Source: Pseudohongiella sp. (GTDB lineage: Bacteria; Pseudomonadota; Gammaproteobacteria; Pseudomonadales; Pseudohongiellaceae). From it: a stretch of DNA of 64,000 bases. The DNA lies in NCBI GenBank assembly GCA_013204155.1, contig JABMOK010000186.1, forward strand, positions 16,210 through 80,209, given 5' to 3'. The notes below the pieces were generated by a model. It made no database searches, was not told the DNA's origin, and saw only the letters and a list, made by a program, of their open reading frames with translations. Of this stretch, positions 8,994 to 19,498 are shown in pieces. The position numbers and the translations under genes are program-made. How positions within the stretch are numbered: position 1 is the first letter of the stretch; the number at the start of each line of letters is the position of its first letter.

Positions 8994-10577
8994 CTAGCGT
9001 TGCAACTCGCCGTTGGCCTGGATTAAGAACGGGCCGGGTGTCTCATAACTCTTTTCGAGTAAGCTGCAAAGTTCTTCCGCCGTATCAGCTGTGGCGCCGG
9101 GAACGCCAAAACTCTTCGCCATGTCTACCCAGTTAATCTCAGGATTACCAATATCAAACAGGCTGGCAGCGATTTCGCCTACGTCTGTTACGCCGAGCCG
9201 TGCATATTCAACATTCAGAATATTGTAAGAGCGATTGGCAAAGATAACCGTTGTGATATTGAGTCCTTCCCGGGCCTGAGTCCAGAAGCTCTGGTTGGTA
9301 TAGGCGGCTCCACCATCACCGAGCATAGCCAGCACCGGCCTGTCCGGGCAGGCGAGCGCGGCGCCGGTTGCGCAGGGTCCGCCCTGCCCGATGGCGCCGC
9401 CAGTAAGGCTTAGCCAGGAGTTCGTCGCCGAATTCTGGCAGTAAGGATGAGCGGCATTGCCGCCACCGGAGTCTGTCGCTACGATTACGTTATCGGGCAT
9501 GGTTGCCGCAACCGATTGAATGATGGATCGGGTGTCTAATTCGCCATGGGGTTTTCCAATCTCGACTTTTTCGAATTGGGTAATGGCTGCATTTTCCGCG
9601 CCCAGTCTCTCGGCAAGCCTTGCCAGAGCATCGATGGCGTCTTCTTCGATATAGCTCAGTCTGCTTACCTTGCAGCCTTGCGGAATCAATTGTCCAGGGA
9701 CACCTTGATAGGCAAAGAAGCTGGCCGGGACTTGACCGCCTACGATAATGAGATTTTCGATACCTTCCAGAGTTTTCAAAACTTGCTCAGGAAAATAGGG
9801 CAATCTTTCGACAGCGACGCAGCCCGGACCTCCATCCACTCTGCCGGGAAAAGTGCCAGTCATTAGCCGGCAACCGGTTTTGCTGGCAATCTTGCTGGCG
9901 TAAGCCAGTGCAGCCGGCTCGGTGGCATGATGCTCCAATAACAGCATGTTGTTGCCGCCTTTCTGCAGTAAGGGAGCAATCCTCTGTATTACCTGCTCGT
10001 CGATCTTGCATCGTGTTGGGATGGGATTTGGTGCTGCCGGACCTGAACTGTTACCCCAGGCGGCGTCGGCACCCATAATCAAGGTAGCTATCTGGCCAGT
10101 TGAGCCTGGGCTTTGTCGTAAACTTGCGGTGTAGGCATCGGCGCCATCTTGCGCCAGGGTAGCATTAGTGCTGCTGGATTTAATCCAGCAGGAAAAATTC
10201 CGTGCCAGAGTCTCTATATCTGATGTTAAGGGGGCATCGAAACCGAGGTGAAAATTGGGATGATTGCCAACAATATTAATCATTGGCGAATTCGCACGAC
10301 GAGCGTTGTGTAAATTCGCAATGCCGTTCGCCAGGCCGGGGCCCAGATGAAGCAAGGTGGCAGCCGGCTTGCCAGTCATTCTGGCATAGCCATCGGCAGC
10401 GCCGGTGCAAACACCTTCAAACAGTGCCAGTACTGATTTAATACGTGGAACACTATCGAGCGCTTGTACCAGATGCATTTCCGAAGTGCCAGGATTGGCG
10501 AAGCACAGTTCAACTCCACAATCCGCCAGAGTCTCGATTAATGCCGTTGCACCATTCATGTTATTGTTCTCCTTCAC
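8994..10577 (-). CDS. Thiamine-pyrophosphate-dependent enzyme (acetolactate synthase large subunit/benzoylformate decarboxylase-like)
   Basis: ELCFANPGTSEMHLVQAL...GDGGAAYTNQSFWTQAREGLNITTVIFANRSYNIL TPP-binding motif. Confidence 0.85.
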   Translation of the reverse strand: MKENNNMNGATALIETLADCGVELCFANPGTSEMHLVQALDSVPRIKSVLALFEGVCTGAADGYARMTGKPAATLLHLGPGLANGIANLHNARRANSPMINIVGNHPNFHLGFDAPLTSDIETLARNFSCWIKSSSTNATLAQDGADAYTASLRQSPGSTGQIATLIMGADAAWGNSSGPAAPNPIPTRCKIDEQVIQRIAPLLQKGGNNMLLLEHHATEPAALAYASKIASKTGCRLMTGTFPGRVDGGPGCVAVERLPYFPEQVLKTLEGIENLIIVGGQVPASFFAYQGVPGQLIPQGCKVSRLSYIEEDAIDALARLAERLGAENAAITQFEKVEIGKPHGELDTRSIIQSVAATMPDNVIVATDSGGGNAAHPYCQNSATNSWLSLTGGAIGQGGPCATGAALACPDRPVLAMLGDGGAAYTNQSFWTQAREGLNITTVIFANRSYNILNVEYARLGVTDVGEIAASLFDIGNPEINWVDMAKSFGVPGATADTAEELCSLLEKSYETPGPFLIQANGELQR

Positions 10578-10614
10578 CTTGCTAGGTAAATCAATGCCAG
10601 TTATCGCTTGTCGG

Positions 10615-10662
10615 TTATGTTATCGAATACTTATGTTGTCGAATGTTTATGCTGTTGAAACG
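10615..10662. repeat. Tandem repeat, 16 bp x 3 (ttatgttgtcgaatgt)
   Basis: ttatgttatcgaatac|ttatgttgtcgaatgt|ttatgctgttgaaacg upstream of the TPP-enzyme start. Confidence 0.75.
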
Positions 10663-10721
10663 CCGGTTATCATAGCATTTAAATGTTTAAAGGCCGTTAA
10701 ACGCAATCATCAAATTCATCG

Positions 10722-11705
10722 CTAAGTTTCCTCGAGATCAAGCGAGATCATATGAGACTCGGCGTAACGGTCACCAAGTACGTTATCACGGCTAAATATT
10801 TCTCCTGCCCGTTGTAAGTCTTCATCGCTGATAGACAATTCTGCCGCCGCGGCGTTCTCCTCCACATAACTAACATGCTTGGTGCCTGGAATAGGGACAA
10901 AGTTTGAGTCCTGAGCCAACACCCAGGCCAACGCCAATTGTGCTGGCGTGCACTCATTGTCCCTGGCGATTTCCTCGAATTGCTGTAGCAGGCCCAGATT
11001 GTGTTGAAAATTATCGCCGATAAATCGAGGCATAGTCTGTCGCATATCATCCGCGCCCAGCGCGGACATATCCGTGACCGCTCCGGTTAGAAAGGCACGC
11101 CCCAGCGGGCTGAATGGCACGAAGCCAATACCGAGCTCTGCACAGCAATCGAATACTTTGTCTTGTGGTTCCCGCGTCCAGAGAGAATATTCAGATTGGA
11201 CGGCGCAAATTGGGTGTTCCCTGTGGGCTCTTCGAATTGTGCTTGAGGAGCATTCCGACAAACCGATGTAACGAATTTTTCCGGATTTAACAAAATCGGC
11301 CAATGCGCCAACACTGTCTTCAATAGGCACATTGAAATCACGACGATGCAGATAGTAGAGATCGATAACGTCGGTATTAAGCCGGCGTAAGCTTTCCTCG
11401 CAGGTTTTCTTGATATTTTCTGGCGAGCAATCCACCACTCTCGCGCCGTCCTTGTTGACGATGCCGCATTTACTGGCGAGGATGAATTCATTTCGTCTTG
11501 TTGGTAAAACCTCCCCAATAAGCGTTTCGTTATGACCCATGCCGTACAGGCTGGCGGTATCCAGGAAGGTATAGCCGATATCGAGAGCGCGATGCAGGGT
11601 ACGTTCTGACTCCTGTCGGTTGGCTTCACCATAGGACTGAGACATGCTCATGCAGCCCAGCCCCAGCGCCGAAACCCTTAGTTCACCCAGCTGACGTTGT
11701 TTCAT
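10722..11705 (-). CDS. Aldo/keto reductase
   Basis: LGLGCMSMSQSYG...DTASLYGMGHNE...DLYYLHRRD. Confidence 0.9.
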   Translation of the reverse strand: MKQRQLGELRVSALGLGCMSMSQSYGEANRQESERTLHRALDIGYTFLDTASLYGMGHNETLIGEVLPTRRNEFILASKCGIVNKDGARVVDCSPENIKKTCEESLRRLNTDVIDLYYLHRRDFNVPIEDSVGALADFVKSGKIRYIGLSECSSSTIRRAHREHPICAVQSEYSLWTREPQDKVFDCCAELGIGFVPFSPLGRAFLTGAVTDMSALGADDMRQTMPRFIGDNFQHNLGLLQQFEEIARDNECTPAQLALAWVLAQDSNFVPIPGTKHVSYVEENAAAAELSISDEDLQRAGEIFSRDNVLGDRYAESHMISLDLEET

Positions 11706-12006
11706 GCTAATTCTCTTGTAGGCATTGCTTGGTGGCCCGCTTCACAATCAATAGTGCTTCGCAAGCACTGCTTGAGCCCGGAGCCGCGCCTGATCTTAGC
11801 ATGAAAGCGTTATTGCGCCGAAGCGGGGGAATGTGCTCGCCTGTTTCGGCTGCCAAATCTTCATCATCCTGTGCATTCACGCGTTCGTTCAGATTCCATT
11901 CAGGCAACAGTGGTTAATCTCTGTTCCATCGCGGAAACGCTATAGCAGCAGGCAAACCTCGCAACACCCGTTTTACTCTCGCCCATTGCTTCAGCCCAAT
12001 TACCGC

Positions 12007-12050
12007 AAATCCTCACTTCGATCATGGCGGTTAGAGAGTGGGGATTTTTT
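12007..12050 (+). terminator. Rho-independent-like hairpin in a ~750 bp gene-poor gap
   Basis: 11 bp stem AAATCCTCACT/AGTGGGGATTT (one G-U pair), 19 nt loop, followed by T-run. Confidence 0.5.
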
Positions 12051-12471
12051 ATGCCTGACGATTAGGTATTTCAGCAAAATTCGACAGATTATTCAGCCTG
12101 GGCTGTTTCCGGACATTACTGAGCTGGTGGAGACGAAAGCGGTGAAGGGTGGCGAGCTGCGGGATGCAGGTAGAACATTTGCTCCATGCAATTTCTGTAT
12201 TCCCGCCATCCATGGCGCTCAGCTGCCGAGGCCGGGCCTACAGGAGTTTCATCCATTGGCTTCTGATTAAGGCGGCTTGCTTGCAGGCTTCCGCTGGCTG
12301 AATGGCCTTTGCTCACGGGTTCTCTATCGCATAGTTATGCTTCCTCCTCCCTCGTCAGAGATGTCAGTATCGAAATTTCAATTGAGAAAAAGTTCTGATC
12401 GTGGGTAAATATTTGTTAGGATTACGGAATAATTTTCTTAATAAGAATAAATCAAAGCTATTCAGGGAATC

Positions 12472-13857
12472 ATGATTTTTACCAACTTTAGGTTTTCCAA
12501 CTTGCCAGGTCGAAGTGGGGCAGTCCTTCGTTATTTGTTGTTGGTGATAATGAGCTTTCTGCTGCTCTCCCCACGCCTGGTGGCATTGGAATCTATCGGT
12601 TCCCCGGATCAGTATCCGCTACCTGCCGATATGAGTGGCGTGCATTTCTATCTGATCACCATCGATGTCGGCGATAAGGTGTGGGATAACTTTGGTCATA
12701 CCGCGCTGCGCGTTTTTGATGAGGGCAGCAATACGGATGTGATTTTTAACTGGGGAGGATTTGAACTAAGCGGAGGGGTGGTTTCTTTTTCCTACAATTT
12801 TTTCAAAGGAATAATGGACTATCGCCTCGCTACCAATACCCCCAGTCAGGAATTCGCTACGTATCGCTCCCAGCAGCGAACACTATGGCAGGATCAGATA
12901 AATCTCACAAATCCACAAAAAGAAATATTGTATCGCCGGCTGTTATGGAATCTGGAGCCAGCAAATATTTTTTACCCCTATCACTACTTCTTTGACAACT
13001 GCACCACGCGCGTTCGCGATTATCTCGATGAAGCCCTCTCAGGAAGAATAGCCGCATCGAATACAGGCGTTACCGAAAACACTTTCCGGGATCAAGTTCA
13101 AGAACATTATGAATCCGTGTCCGCGGTGGCTTTTTCTCTCGATATTCTAATGAATAGCAATATTGATCGGCCGATCAGCGAATGGGAAGAAATGTTTCTG
13201 CCATTAAGCTTGCGAGATAGACTCTTGCAAATCGAATCTGATGTTGCAGAGAATGGTGAGCGACAGATGCTGTTGTCAGATTCACAGCTAATAATGGAAT
13301 TTCCTCCACCGGCAATCGAGACAGACGCTTATCAGGTAGCTTCGATTTCCTTGTTAGTGCCGGTTTTGTTTTTATTCTTGATGCTGAAGACAATCCCCAT
13401 GTCCTATTTTGCTACGCATTCTCGATTAGGGCTTAAAGTAGCGGGGTTAAATTTTCGGCTGATGGGTTTTCTTGGTTTGATAACAGCCTTGTTTAGCGGT
13501 ATTTATGGCTTGCTGATGTTGGGGAGTTGGTTCGTATCTGATCATCTGGATCTGCATCATAATGTCAACCTGTTGCTATTCTGGCCAACTGATTTGCTGG
13601 GTATTCTGCTGGCTTTGCGTTGGTTAATTTTTTGTAAACCCTGGCCAATGACACATAATAGTACGCCTTTTATTAACTACTATTTAATGGCGCATGTGAT
13701 TGGCATGTTCGCCTATGTCGGGATTACCTTCATGGAGCTAGCAGAGCAATTTACTCTGGGTATTGCTTTGTATGTTGTGCCGGGGTTTTTCTTGTTCACA
13801 ATACTCATATGGCTGGTAGGGTTTGAGCCGGCGAAACCAAGAATTGTGTTTTTCTGA
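12472..13857 (+). CDS. DUF4105-domain membrane protein
   Basis: SGVHFYLITIDVGDKVWDNFGHTALRVFD...YHYFFDNCTTRVRDYLDEAL plus C-terminal TM helices. Confidence 0.8.
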   Translation: MIFTNFRFSNLPGRSGAVLRYLLLVIMSFLLLSPRLVALESIGSPDQYPLPADMSGVHFYLITIDVGDKVWDNFGHTALRVFDEGSNTDVIFNWGGFELSGGVVSFSYNFFKGIMDYRLATNTPSQEFATYRSQQRTLWQDQINLTNPQKEILYRRLLWNLEPANIFYPYHYFFDNCTTRVRDYLDEALSGRIAASNTGVTENTFRDQVQEHYESVSAVAFSLDILMNSNIDRPISEWEEMFLPLSLRDRLLQIESDVAENGERQMLLSDSQLIMEFPPPAIETDAYQVASISLLVPVLFLFLMLKTIPMSYFATHSRLGLKVAGLNFRLMGFLGLITALFSGIYGLLMLGSWFVSDHLDLHHNVNLLLFWPTDLLGILLALRWLIFCKPWPMTHNSTPFINYYLMAHVIGMFAYVGITFMELAEQFTLGIALYVVPGFFLFTILIWLVGFEPAKPRIVFF

Positions 13858-14035
13858 ATCTGCCGCGCGGCTCAAACTTTGTCGCAGTGCAGCCCCGAAG
13901 AAGCCAGAGCCATCGGGAGGGAACGAGGTAATCCTTTTGTCTCTGTTGGCATAATTGCCTTGCAGGGGATAGAAGTGGAACTTCGACAGGCCTTGTGCCC
14001 GCTTGGGTAATCGGGGATTAAAACTGGCGCAAAAA

Positions 14036-14064
14036 AAAAGGCCGAATCAAAAATTCGGCCTAAC
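14036..14064 (-). terminator. Rho-independent terminator of the pal-like gene
   Basis: AGGCCGAATcaaaaATTCGGCCT hairpin with 9 A's on + strand (U-run for minus-strand transcript). Confidence 0.8.
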
Positions 14065-14081
14065 TTCCAAACTGCTTTAAT

Positions 14082-14145
14082 TCTTACTGCGATCGATTTT
14101 TACTACAATTGATTTTTACTACAATTGATTCTTACTACAATCAAT
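14082..14145. repeat. Tandem repeat, 16 bp x 4 (ttttactacaattgat)
   Basis: tcttactgcgatcgat|ttttactacaattgat|ttttactacaattgat|tcttactacaatcaat, between pal stop and its terminator. Confidence 0.9.
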
Positions 14146-14153
14146 TGGGCGCG

Positions 14154-14693
14154 TTAAGGGCTTACGATCTGAACGCGGCGATTTGCCTGGTAGGCCGCTT
14201 CGCTCTGGCCACGCTCGGCGGGTCGTTCTTCGCCGTAGCTGACTGTTTCTATTTGTCTGCGGGCAACGCCATTTACGATTAGATAATTTTCGATGCCTTC
14301 GGCGCGACGCTCACCCAATGCCAGATTATATTCGCGAGTGCCGCGTTCGTCGGCATGACCCTCGAGTCGAATACGCTTGCTGGGATTGGCGGCCAGATCT
14401 TTGGCGTGAACAGTCAGGACGTCGCGATCTGCTGGTCGAAATTCAGATACATCAAAATCGAAATAGAATACGGTGGTGCTCAGGGCGGCCTGGGTCATTC
14501 TCTCTTCAGCCGCGGCAGCGCGCGCCGCCGCTTCAGCGGCCAACTCTTGAGTGCGACGCGTTGTGGCATCTATACCGGATTCGGCCGCAGCGGAGGGTAC
14601 TGCTTCGGCTTCCTCGCTGGTGGAGCTACAGGCGACAACACTAACTAGGGTAAAAATAAGTAAGGCCAATTTGGTGGATTGAATGATTTTCAT
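14154..14693 (-). CDS. pal: OmpA-family peptidoglycan-associated lipoprotein
   Basis: Lipobox VSVVACSS; RIRLEGHADERGTREYNLALGERRAEGIENYLIVNGV; likely start 14693 (MKIIQSTK). Confidence 0.8.
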   Translation of the reverse strand: MKIIQSTKLALLIFTLVSVVACSSTSEEAEAVPSAAAESGIDATTRRTQELAAEAAARAAAAEERMTQAALSTTVFYFDFDVSEFRPADRDVLTVHAKDLAANPSKRIRLEGHADERGTREYNLALGERRAEGIENYLIVNGVARRQIETVSYGEERPAERGQSEAAYQANRRVQIVSP

Positions 14694-15048
14694 GATAGCT
14701 CCTGGGAACTTGTTTGTTGCGAAAATTGTTTGAAAATACAGTATGTTAAAAAGTTTGCGAAGCATACCGTATTTATCGGGGCAAATCTATCGAGTGGGCA
14801 ACAATTGCTGCATCGATTAGTGTTTTATTTAACTGAATAGTCCACTTAATTGAGCTATATCAATTCACCTCGGCCGGGAGCATCCGCCGAACAGTCGCTC
14901 GATTTTTGCTTATCAATACCCCTTATTAGTGATAGTCTTTGCAAGCCTTTTAATTCAGTGTAAAACCTTTCCTGCCAGACAACATCAGGTGTACAGGGTC
15001 GGAACAGCAATACCGCCGGTAACAAATTCGGCTTTGAGGAGATTCCCA

Positions 15049-16248
15049 GTGAACGCAGATTTTACTGCCGAAGAACAGACTTTTCAGGACCAAGTAAGAA
15101 CATTCCTGCAAAATGACTTTCCTGCCGAATTGCGCAAGAAGGTGGATGCGGGCATCCGCTTAAGCAAGGAAGAATTGGTGCGCTGGCAGAAAATTCTCTA
15201 CAAAAAGGGTTGGGCTGCGCCAAACTGGCCGGTTGAATACGGTGGCACCGGCTGGAGTCCGACGCAGAAATACATATTTGCCACCGAGATGGGATTAATC
15301 GGCGCACCAGAACCGGTGCCGTTTGGTATGAAGATGGTCGCGCCGGTAATCATGGCTTACGGTTCGGATGAACAAAAACAGCGATTTCTTCCGGATATTA
15401 TTCAGAGTAATGTCTGGTGGTGTCAGGGTTATTCTGAACCCAACGCCGGTTCTGATCTTGCCTAACTCAAGACCTCGGCGGTCAGAGACGGTGATGAGTA
15501 CGTGGTTAATGGCAGTAAAACCTGGAATACCTACGGACAATATGCCGATTGGATCTTCTGCCTGGTGCGCACTGATAACAGTGTCAAAAAGCAGGAAGGT
15601 ATCAGCTTTCTGCTAATCGATATGAAATCGCCAGGTATAACACTGAAGCCGATAGTGCTTCTCGATGGCCACGCGGAAGTCAATGAAGTGTTTTTCGATG
15701 ATGTGCGAGTGCCGGTAAACAACCTTATTGGAGAGGAAAACAAAGGATGGACCTACGCCAAGGTGCTGCTTACCCATGAGCGTACAAATATATCGGGTGT
15801 GCCCAGAGGCAAGCGTCGCCTGGCGGCGTTGAAGAAAACCGCCGGCGAAACGGCAGATGGTTTTGGCAGTAATATGATGGAAAACGCCATGTTCAGGCAT
15901 AAGCTGGCTGAAATTGAAATTGAATTACAGGCGCTTGAATATTCTGAACTGCGCACCTTGGCGGCGTTGAGTGTTGGCAAGGCGCCGGGACCAGAATCCT
16001 CTATCTTGAAAATTGTCGGTACAGAACTGGCGCAAAAAATGGATGAGTTATTCGTTGAGCTTGCTGGTTACAATTGTCTGCCCTTCGTGCCGGAACAATT
16101 CGAGGACGGCTTTCAAGGGGAGCCAATAGGCCCCGGTAACTCTGCGGCGGCCGCTCTGACATATTTTAATAATCGTAAGCTTTCCATATTTGGTGGTTCT
16201 AACGAGATTCAACGCAATATTATAAGCAAAGCGGTCTTGGGCTTATAA
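15049..16248 (+). pseudogene. Acyl-CoA dehydrogenase interrupted by in-frame TAA at 15463-15465
   Basis: GTG start NADFTAEEQTF...[48 protein letters not shown]...; both halves in the same frame; paralogue at 40130 reads GSDLASLGT. Confidence 0.85.
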
Positions 16249-16321
16249 ATCGGCGCTGTAAATCAGCCCCCGGGCATTCCTGAAAACGACAAGCGTTACA
16301 ATTATATCAAGAGGTTTAACA

Positions 16322-17455
16322 GTGGATTTTTCTCATACAGAAGAACAGCAAATGCTACAGGAAAGTGTGCAAAAGTTTGTTCAAAAAAGTTATGACTTTG
16401 ACACTCGCAATCAAATTATCGCTAGTGAAAAAGGCTACAGCGAAGAAAACTGGCAGTTATTTGCCGAATTAGGCTGGCTGACAGTGCCATTCGATGAAGA
16501 AGACGGTGGATTCGGTGGTTCGGTGGTCGATTTGATTGTGATGATGGAAGAATTCGGTAAAGCCATGCTGGTTGAGCCATTTACGCCAACTACGGTTATC
16601 GGCGGCGGATTGATCAGCGCACTGGGTAGTGCAGAACAAAAAGCAGAGTTGTTGCCAAAGATCATGGAAGGGACGTTGCAGCTGGCCTGTGCTTACGCCG
16701 AAGCCGGCAGTCGTTATAATCTGGCGAGTACAAAAACAAGCGCCGAGCTCAAGGGTGATTCGGTAACCCTGAATGGAAGCAAGATTGCCGTGCTTAATGG
16801 ATCCAACGCGCAGAAAATTCTTGTCGTCGCGCGTGAATCAGGCGCCGAAACGGCGCGCGAGGGTGTTTCAGTTTTCATCGTGGATACAGAGGCGGCCGGG
16901 GTATCCATTCGAGCCTATACCAATGTCGATGGCAAGAAAGCGGCTGAAATTAGTCTGCAGGATGTTACCGTTGCGGCAAGTGCCAGATTGGGTGCTGCAG
17001 GCGCCGCCCTGACGGCACTGGAAGCTGTCATCGATCGGGCTACGGTATGCGCATCGGCGGAAGCCGTGGGGGCCATGGAATCCTTGCTACAAAAGACAGT
17101 GGAATACAGCAAAATCCGTAAGCAATTTGGAACTGCCATTGGCACATTTCAGGCGCTACAACATCGAATGGCTGATATGTTCATCGAATGCCAATTGGCT
17201 CGATCTATTGTTATCAGGGCAGCGATGAAACTCGACAGTGCTGAAGAGGCTGTGGAGAAAGCGAAGGCTGTATCGGCGGCCAAGAGTCGGGTAGGCAAAG
17301 CGATTCGAAAAGTCGGTCAGGAGGCAATTCAGATTCATGGCGGTATTGGGATGACAGAGGAGTTGGATGTCGGACATCTATTCAAGCGCATTACCGCCCT
17401 GGATCTTATGTTTGGCAATGGCGACTATCATACTGAACGTTTTGCTGCCCTTTAG
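16322..17455 (+). CDS. Acyl-CoA dehydrogenase
   Basis: MDFSHTEEQQMLQ...YSKIRKQFGTAIGTFQALQHRMADM...QIHGGIGMTEELDVGHLFKR. Confidence 0.9.
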   Translation: MDFSHTEEQQMLQESVQKFVQKSYDFDTRNQIIASEKGYSEENWQLFAELGWLTVPFDEEDGGFGGSVVDLIVMMEEFGKAMLVEPFTPTTVIGGGLISALGSAEQKAELLPKIMEGTLQLACAYAEAGSRYNLASTKTSAELKGDSVTLNGSKIAVLNGSNAQKILVVARESGAETAREGVSVFIVDTEAAGVSIRAYTNVDGKKAAEISLQDVTVAASARLGAAGAALTALEAVIDRATVCASAEAVGAMESLLQKTVEYSKIRKQFGTAIGTFQALQHRMADMFIECQLARSIVIRAAMKLDSAEEAVEKAKAVSAAKSRVGKAIRKVGQEAIQIHGGIGMTEELDVGHLFKRITALDLMFGNGDYHTERFAAL

Positions 17456-17535
17456 GTCATGGAATTGATCTGCGCTATCGATTCTGGATTCCAGCTTGTT
17501 AGTGGTTCAATGCTAAAAACTCGCGGCTCAATTCT

Positions 17536-18246
17536 ATGAGTGAACTGATATTCATTCGTCATGGGCAAGCCTCATTCGGCGAAGCATCCTATGATAAGCT
17601 GAGCGAGAAAGGTGTCGAGCAGGTTCGGATTCTGGCTCAGCACTGGCAGGAAACTGGCGAGCGATTTGACTGTATATACAGTGGAAATCTATTGCGCCAG
17701 AAAGAAACGGCCAGGGAATTACTCTGTCTGGTAAAAGATAGCCCTCAGCAAGTCACCGAAAATGCATCTTTCAACGAATACAACGCCGAACCACTGATGC
17801 GGATATACTTGCGCGATCATGGTGCGCGAGAAGGATTAGATCCCGTCGATAGAAAGCATTGGAAGGATGAAAAAAAATTCCAGCAAATTATTGAAGCGGC
17901 CACAATGAAATGGATTCGTGGTGAATTAGAGCCGCAAGCACAGGATGAAGGTTTCGAGAGTTGGGCTGACTTCCAGTGTAGAGTGCATTTGGCAATTGAT
18001 GAAATCATGGCAAGGCACAGTAGCAACGCCAAGGTGCTTATTTCTACTTCGGGCGGTGTCGTTGCCACGGCAATGCAAAGAGTATTACAATTTCCGGACG
18101 AACAGGTGATTCGTACAAATTGGATGGTGCACAATAGTTCTGTAACGCGAGTAAAATACGGCCAAGGCAAGCTTTCACTCACCCTGTTTAATAATTTAGC
18201 GCATCTGGAGCGACCGGGTTTGCAGCATATGATCACTTTTCGATGA
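17536..18246 (+). CDS. Histidine phosphatase family protein
   Basis: LIFIRHGQASFGEASYDKLSEKG RHG motif. Confidence 0.9.
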   Translation: MSELIFIRHGQASFGEASYDKLSEKGVEQVRILAQHWQETGERFDCIYSGNLLRQKETARELLCLVKDSPQQVTENASFNEYNAEPLMRIYLRDHGAREGLDPVDRKHWKDEKKFQQIIEAATMKWIRGELEPQAQDEGFESWADFQCRVHLAIDEIMARHSSNAKVLISTSGGVVATAMQRVLQFPDEQVIRTNWMVHNSSVTRVKYGQGKLSLTLFNNLAHLERPGLQHMITFR

Positions 18247-18268
18247 GGCGTCCCTGCGGGAATCAGTT

Positions 18269-19348
18269 TTGAATAACAATAATTTAGTGGATAAAGCGGG
18301 AACTGTCAGGGAAGGAGAAGAACTCGACCTCGATCATTTAAAGCAATACCTGCGATCCGTCCTGGCCTGTAACACCGATAATTTGCTGGTCAAGCAATTC
18401 CCTGGCGGGCATTCTAATCTGACTTATCTGTTAAGCAGCGGAAACGAGCAATGGGTTTTACGCCGCCCACCTTATGGCAGTACGGTTAAATCTGCTCATG
18501 ATATGTCGCGAGAATTTAAGATTCTCTCCGCGCTTAAAAATGTTTTCTCCTACGGGCCTGTGCCGATTCATTTTTGTGATGATCATTCTGTCATTGGTTG
18601 TGATTTCTATTTGATGACTTACATCGAAGGACTGATCATTCGACGGGAATATCCGCAGGATTTAAATTTGTCGCCCGATCAGATTCGACAACAGCTGTTT
18701 AATTTCTTTGATGTATTAAGTGAGCTTCATTCGGTGGATCTGTTTGCCGCCGGACTGGACACTTTTGGTAAGCCGGTAGGCTATGTGCAGCGTCAGGTTG
18801 ATGGCTGGAGTCGACGTTGGGCCGATGCGGTGACTCCGGATACGGTAAATTGTGATAGTACGATTAAATGGTTATATGACAATATGCCGGCAGAAAGTGG
18901 CAAAGCCAGCGTTATTCACAATGACTATAAAATGGACAATGTAATTTTCTCTGTCGAGAATCCCTTGCAGGTGATTGGTGTGCTGGATTGGGAGATGTCG
19001 ACAGTCGGAGATCCATTAATGGATTTGGGCTGTACCTTAGGCTATTGGACCCAGATATCCGATCCGGATTTCTTTCGTGAGTCCCGCACCATGCCCAGTG
19101 ATGTAGAAGGGGCACCAACTCGCGCTGAGATTGTGGCGCGCTTCCAACAACAAACCGGTTTGGCGGTAGATAATTTTCCCTTCTATTTCTGCTTCGGCTT
19201 GTTTCGCCTGGCGGTAATCGGTCAGCAGATTTACTACCGTTATTACAATGGTCTAACCAAGGATCAGCGTTTCGCCGGCTTTGTAAAGAAAACCCATGTA
19301 CTGCAGCAAATGTGTGAGCTCATTATGAGCGGTAAGATTGAAAGTTAG
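18269..19348 (+). CDS. Phosphotransferase (APH) family protein, ACAD-associated type
   Basis: VKQFPGGHSNLTYLL...VIHNDYKMDNVIF...GVLDWEMSTVGDPLMDLG. Confidence 0.9.
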   Translation: MNNNNLVDKAGTVREGEELDLDHLKQYLRSVLACNTDNLLVKQFPGGHSNLTYLLSSGNEQWVLRRPPYGSTVKSAHDMSREFKILSALKNVFSYGPVPIHFCDDHSVIGCDFYLMTYIEGLIIRREYPQDLNLSPDQIRQQLFNFFDVLSELHSVDLFAAGLDTFGKPVGYVQRQVDGWSRRWADAVTPDTVNCDSTIKWLYDNMPAESGKASVIHNDYKMDNVIFSVENPLQVIGVLDWEMSTVGDPLMDLGCTLGYWTQISDPDFFRESRTMPSDVEGAPTRAEIVARFQQQTGLAVDNFPFYFCFGLFRLAVIGQQIYYRYYNGLTKDQRFAGFVKKTHVLQQMCELIMSGKIES

Positions 19349-19498
19349 GGCGGGTTTTCTGAGAAAGAGTTCTGTTCTATCGAGTAGCTATGCCCCATTA
19401 TTTGATCATTGCTTCGCAATGATACTCAATGGTTCATACTGAGTTCTGTCCCGAAATGATGAGTCTGCAACAAACACGGAAATCCCGAGGAGTATTTT

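Noticed and set aside
8210-9136. Small ORFs across 8.2-9.1 kb
   Set aside because: They translate the fold-back repeat elements and parts of neighbouring genes; no protein family is recognisable.
12195-12250. REP-like palindrome CGCCATccATGGCG
   Set aside because: Single short palindrome in this window; too little to call an element without a genome-wide copy count.
15463-15465. TAA in the acyl-CoA dehydrogenase as a recoded codon
   Set aside because: TAA is not used for Sec or Pyl; simplest explanation is mutation or error.
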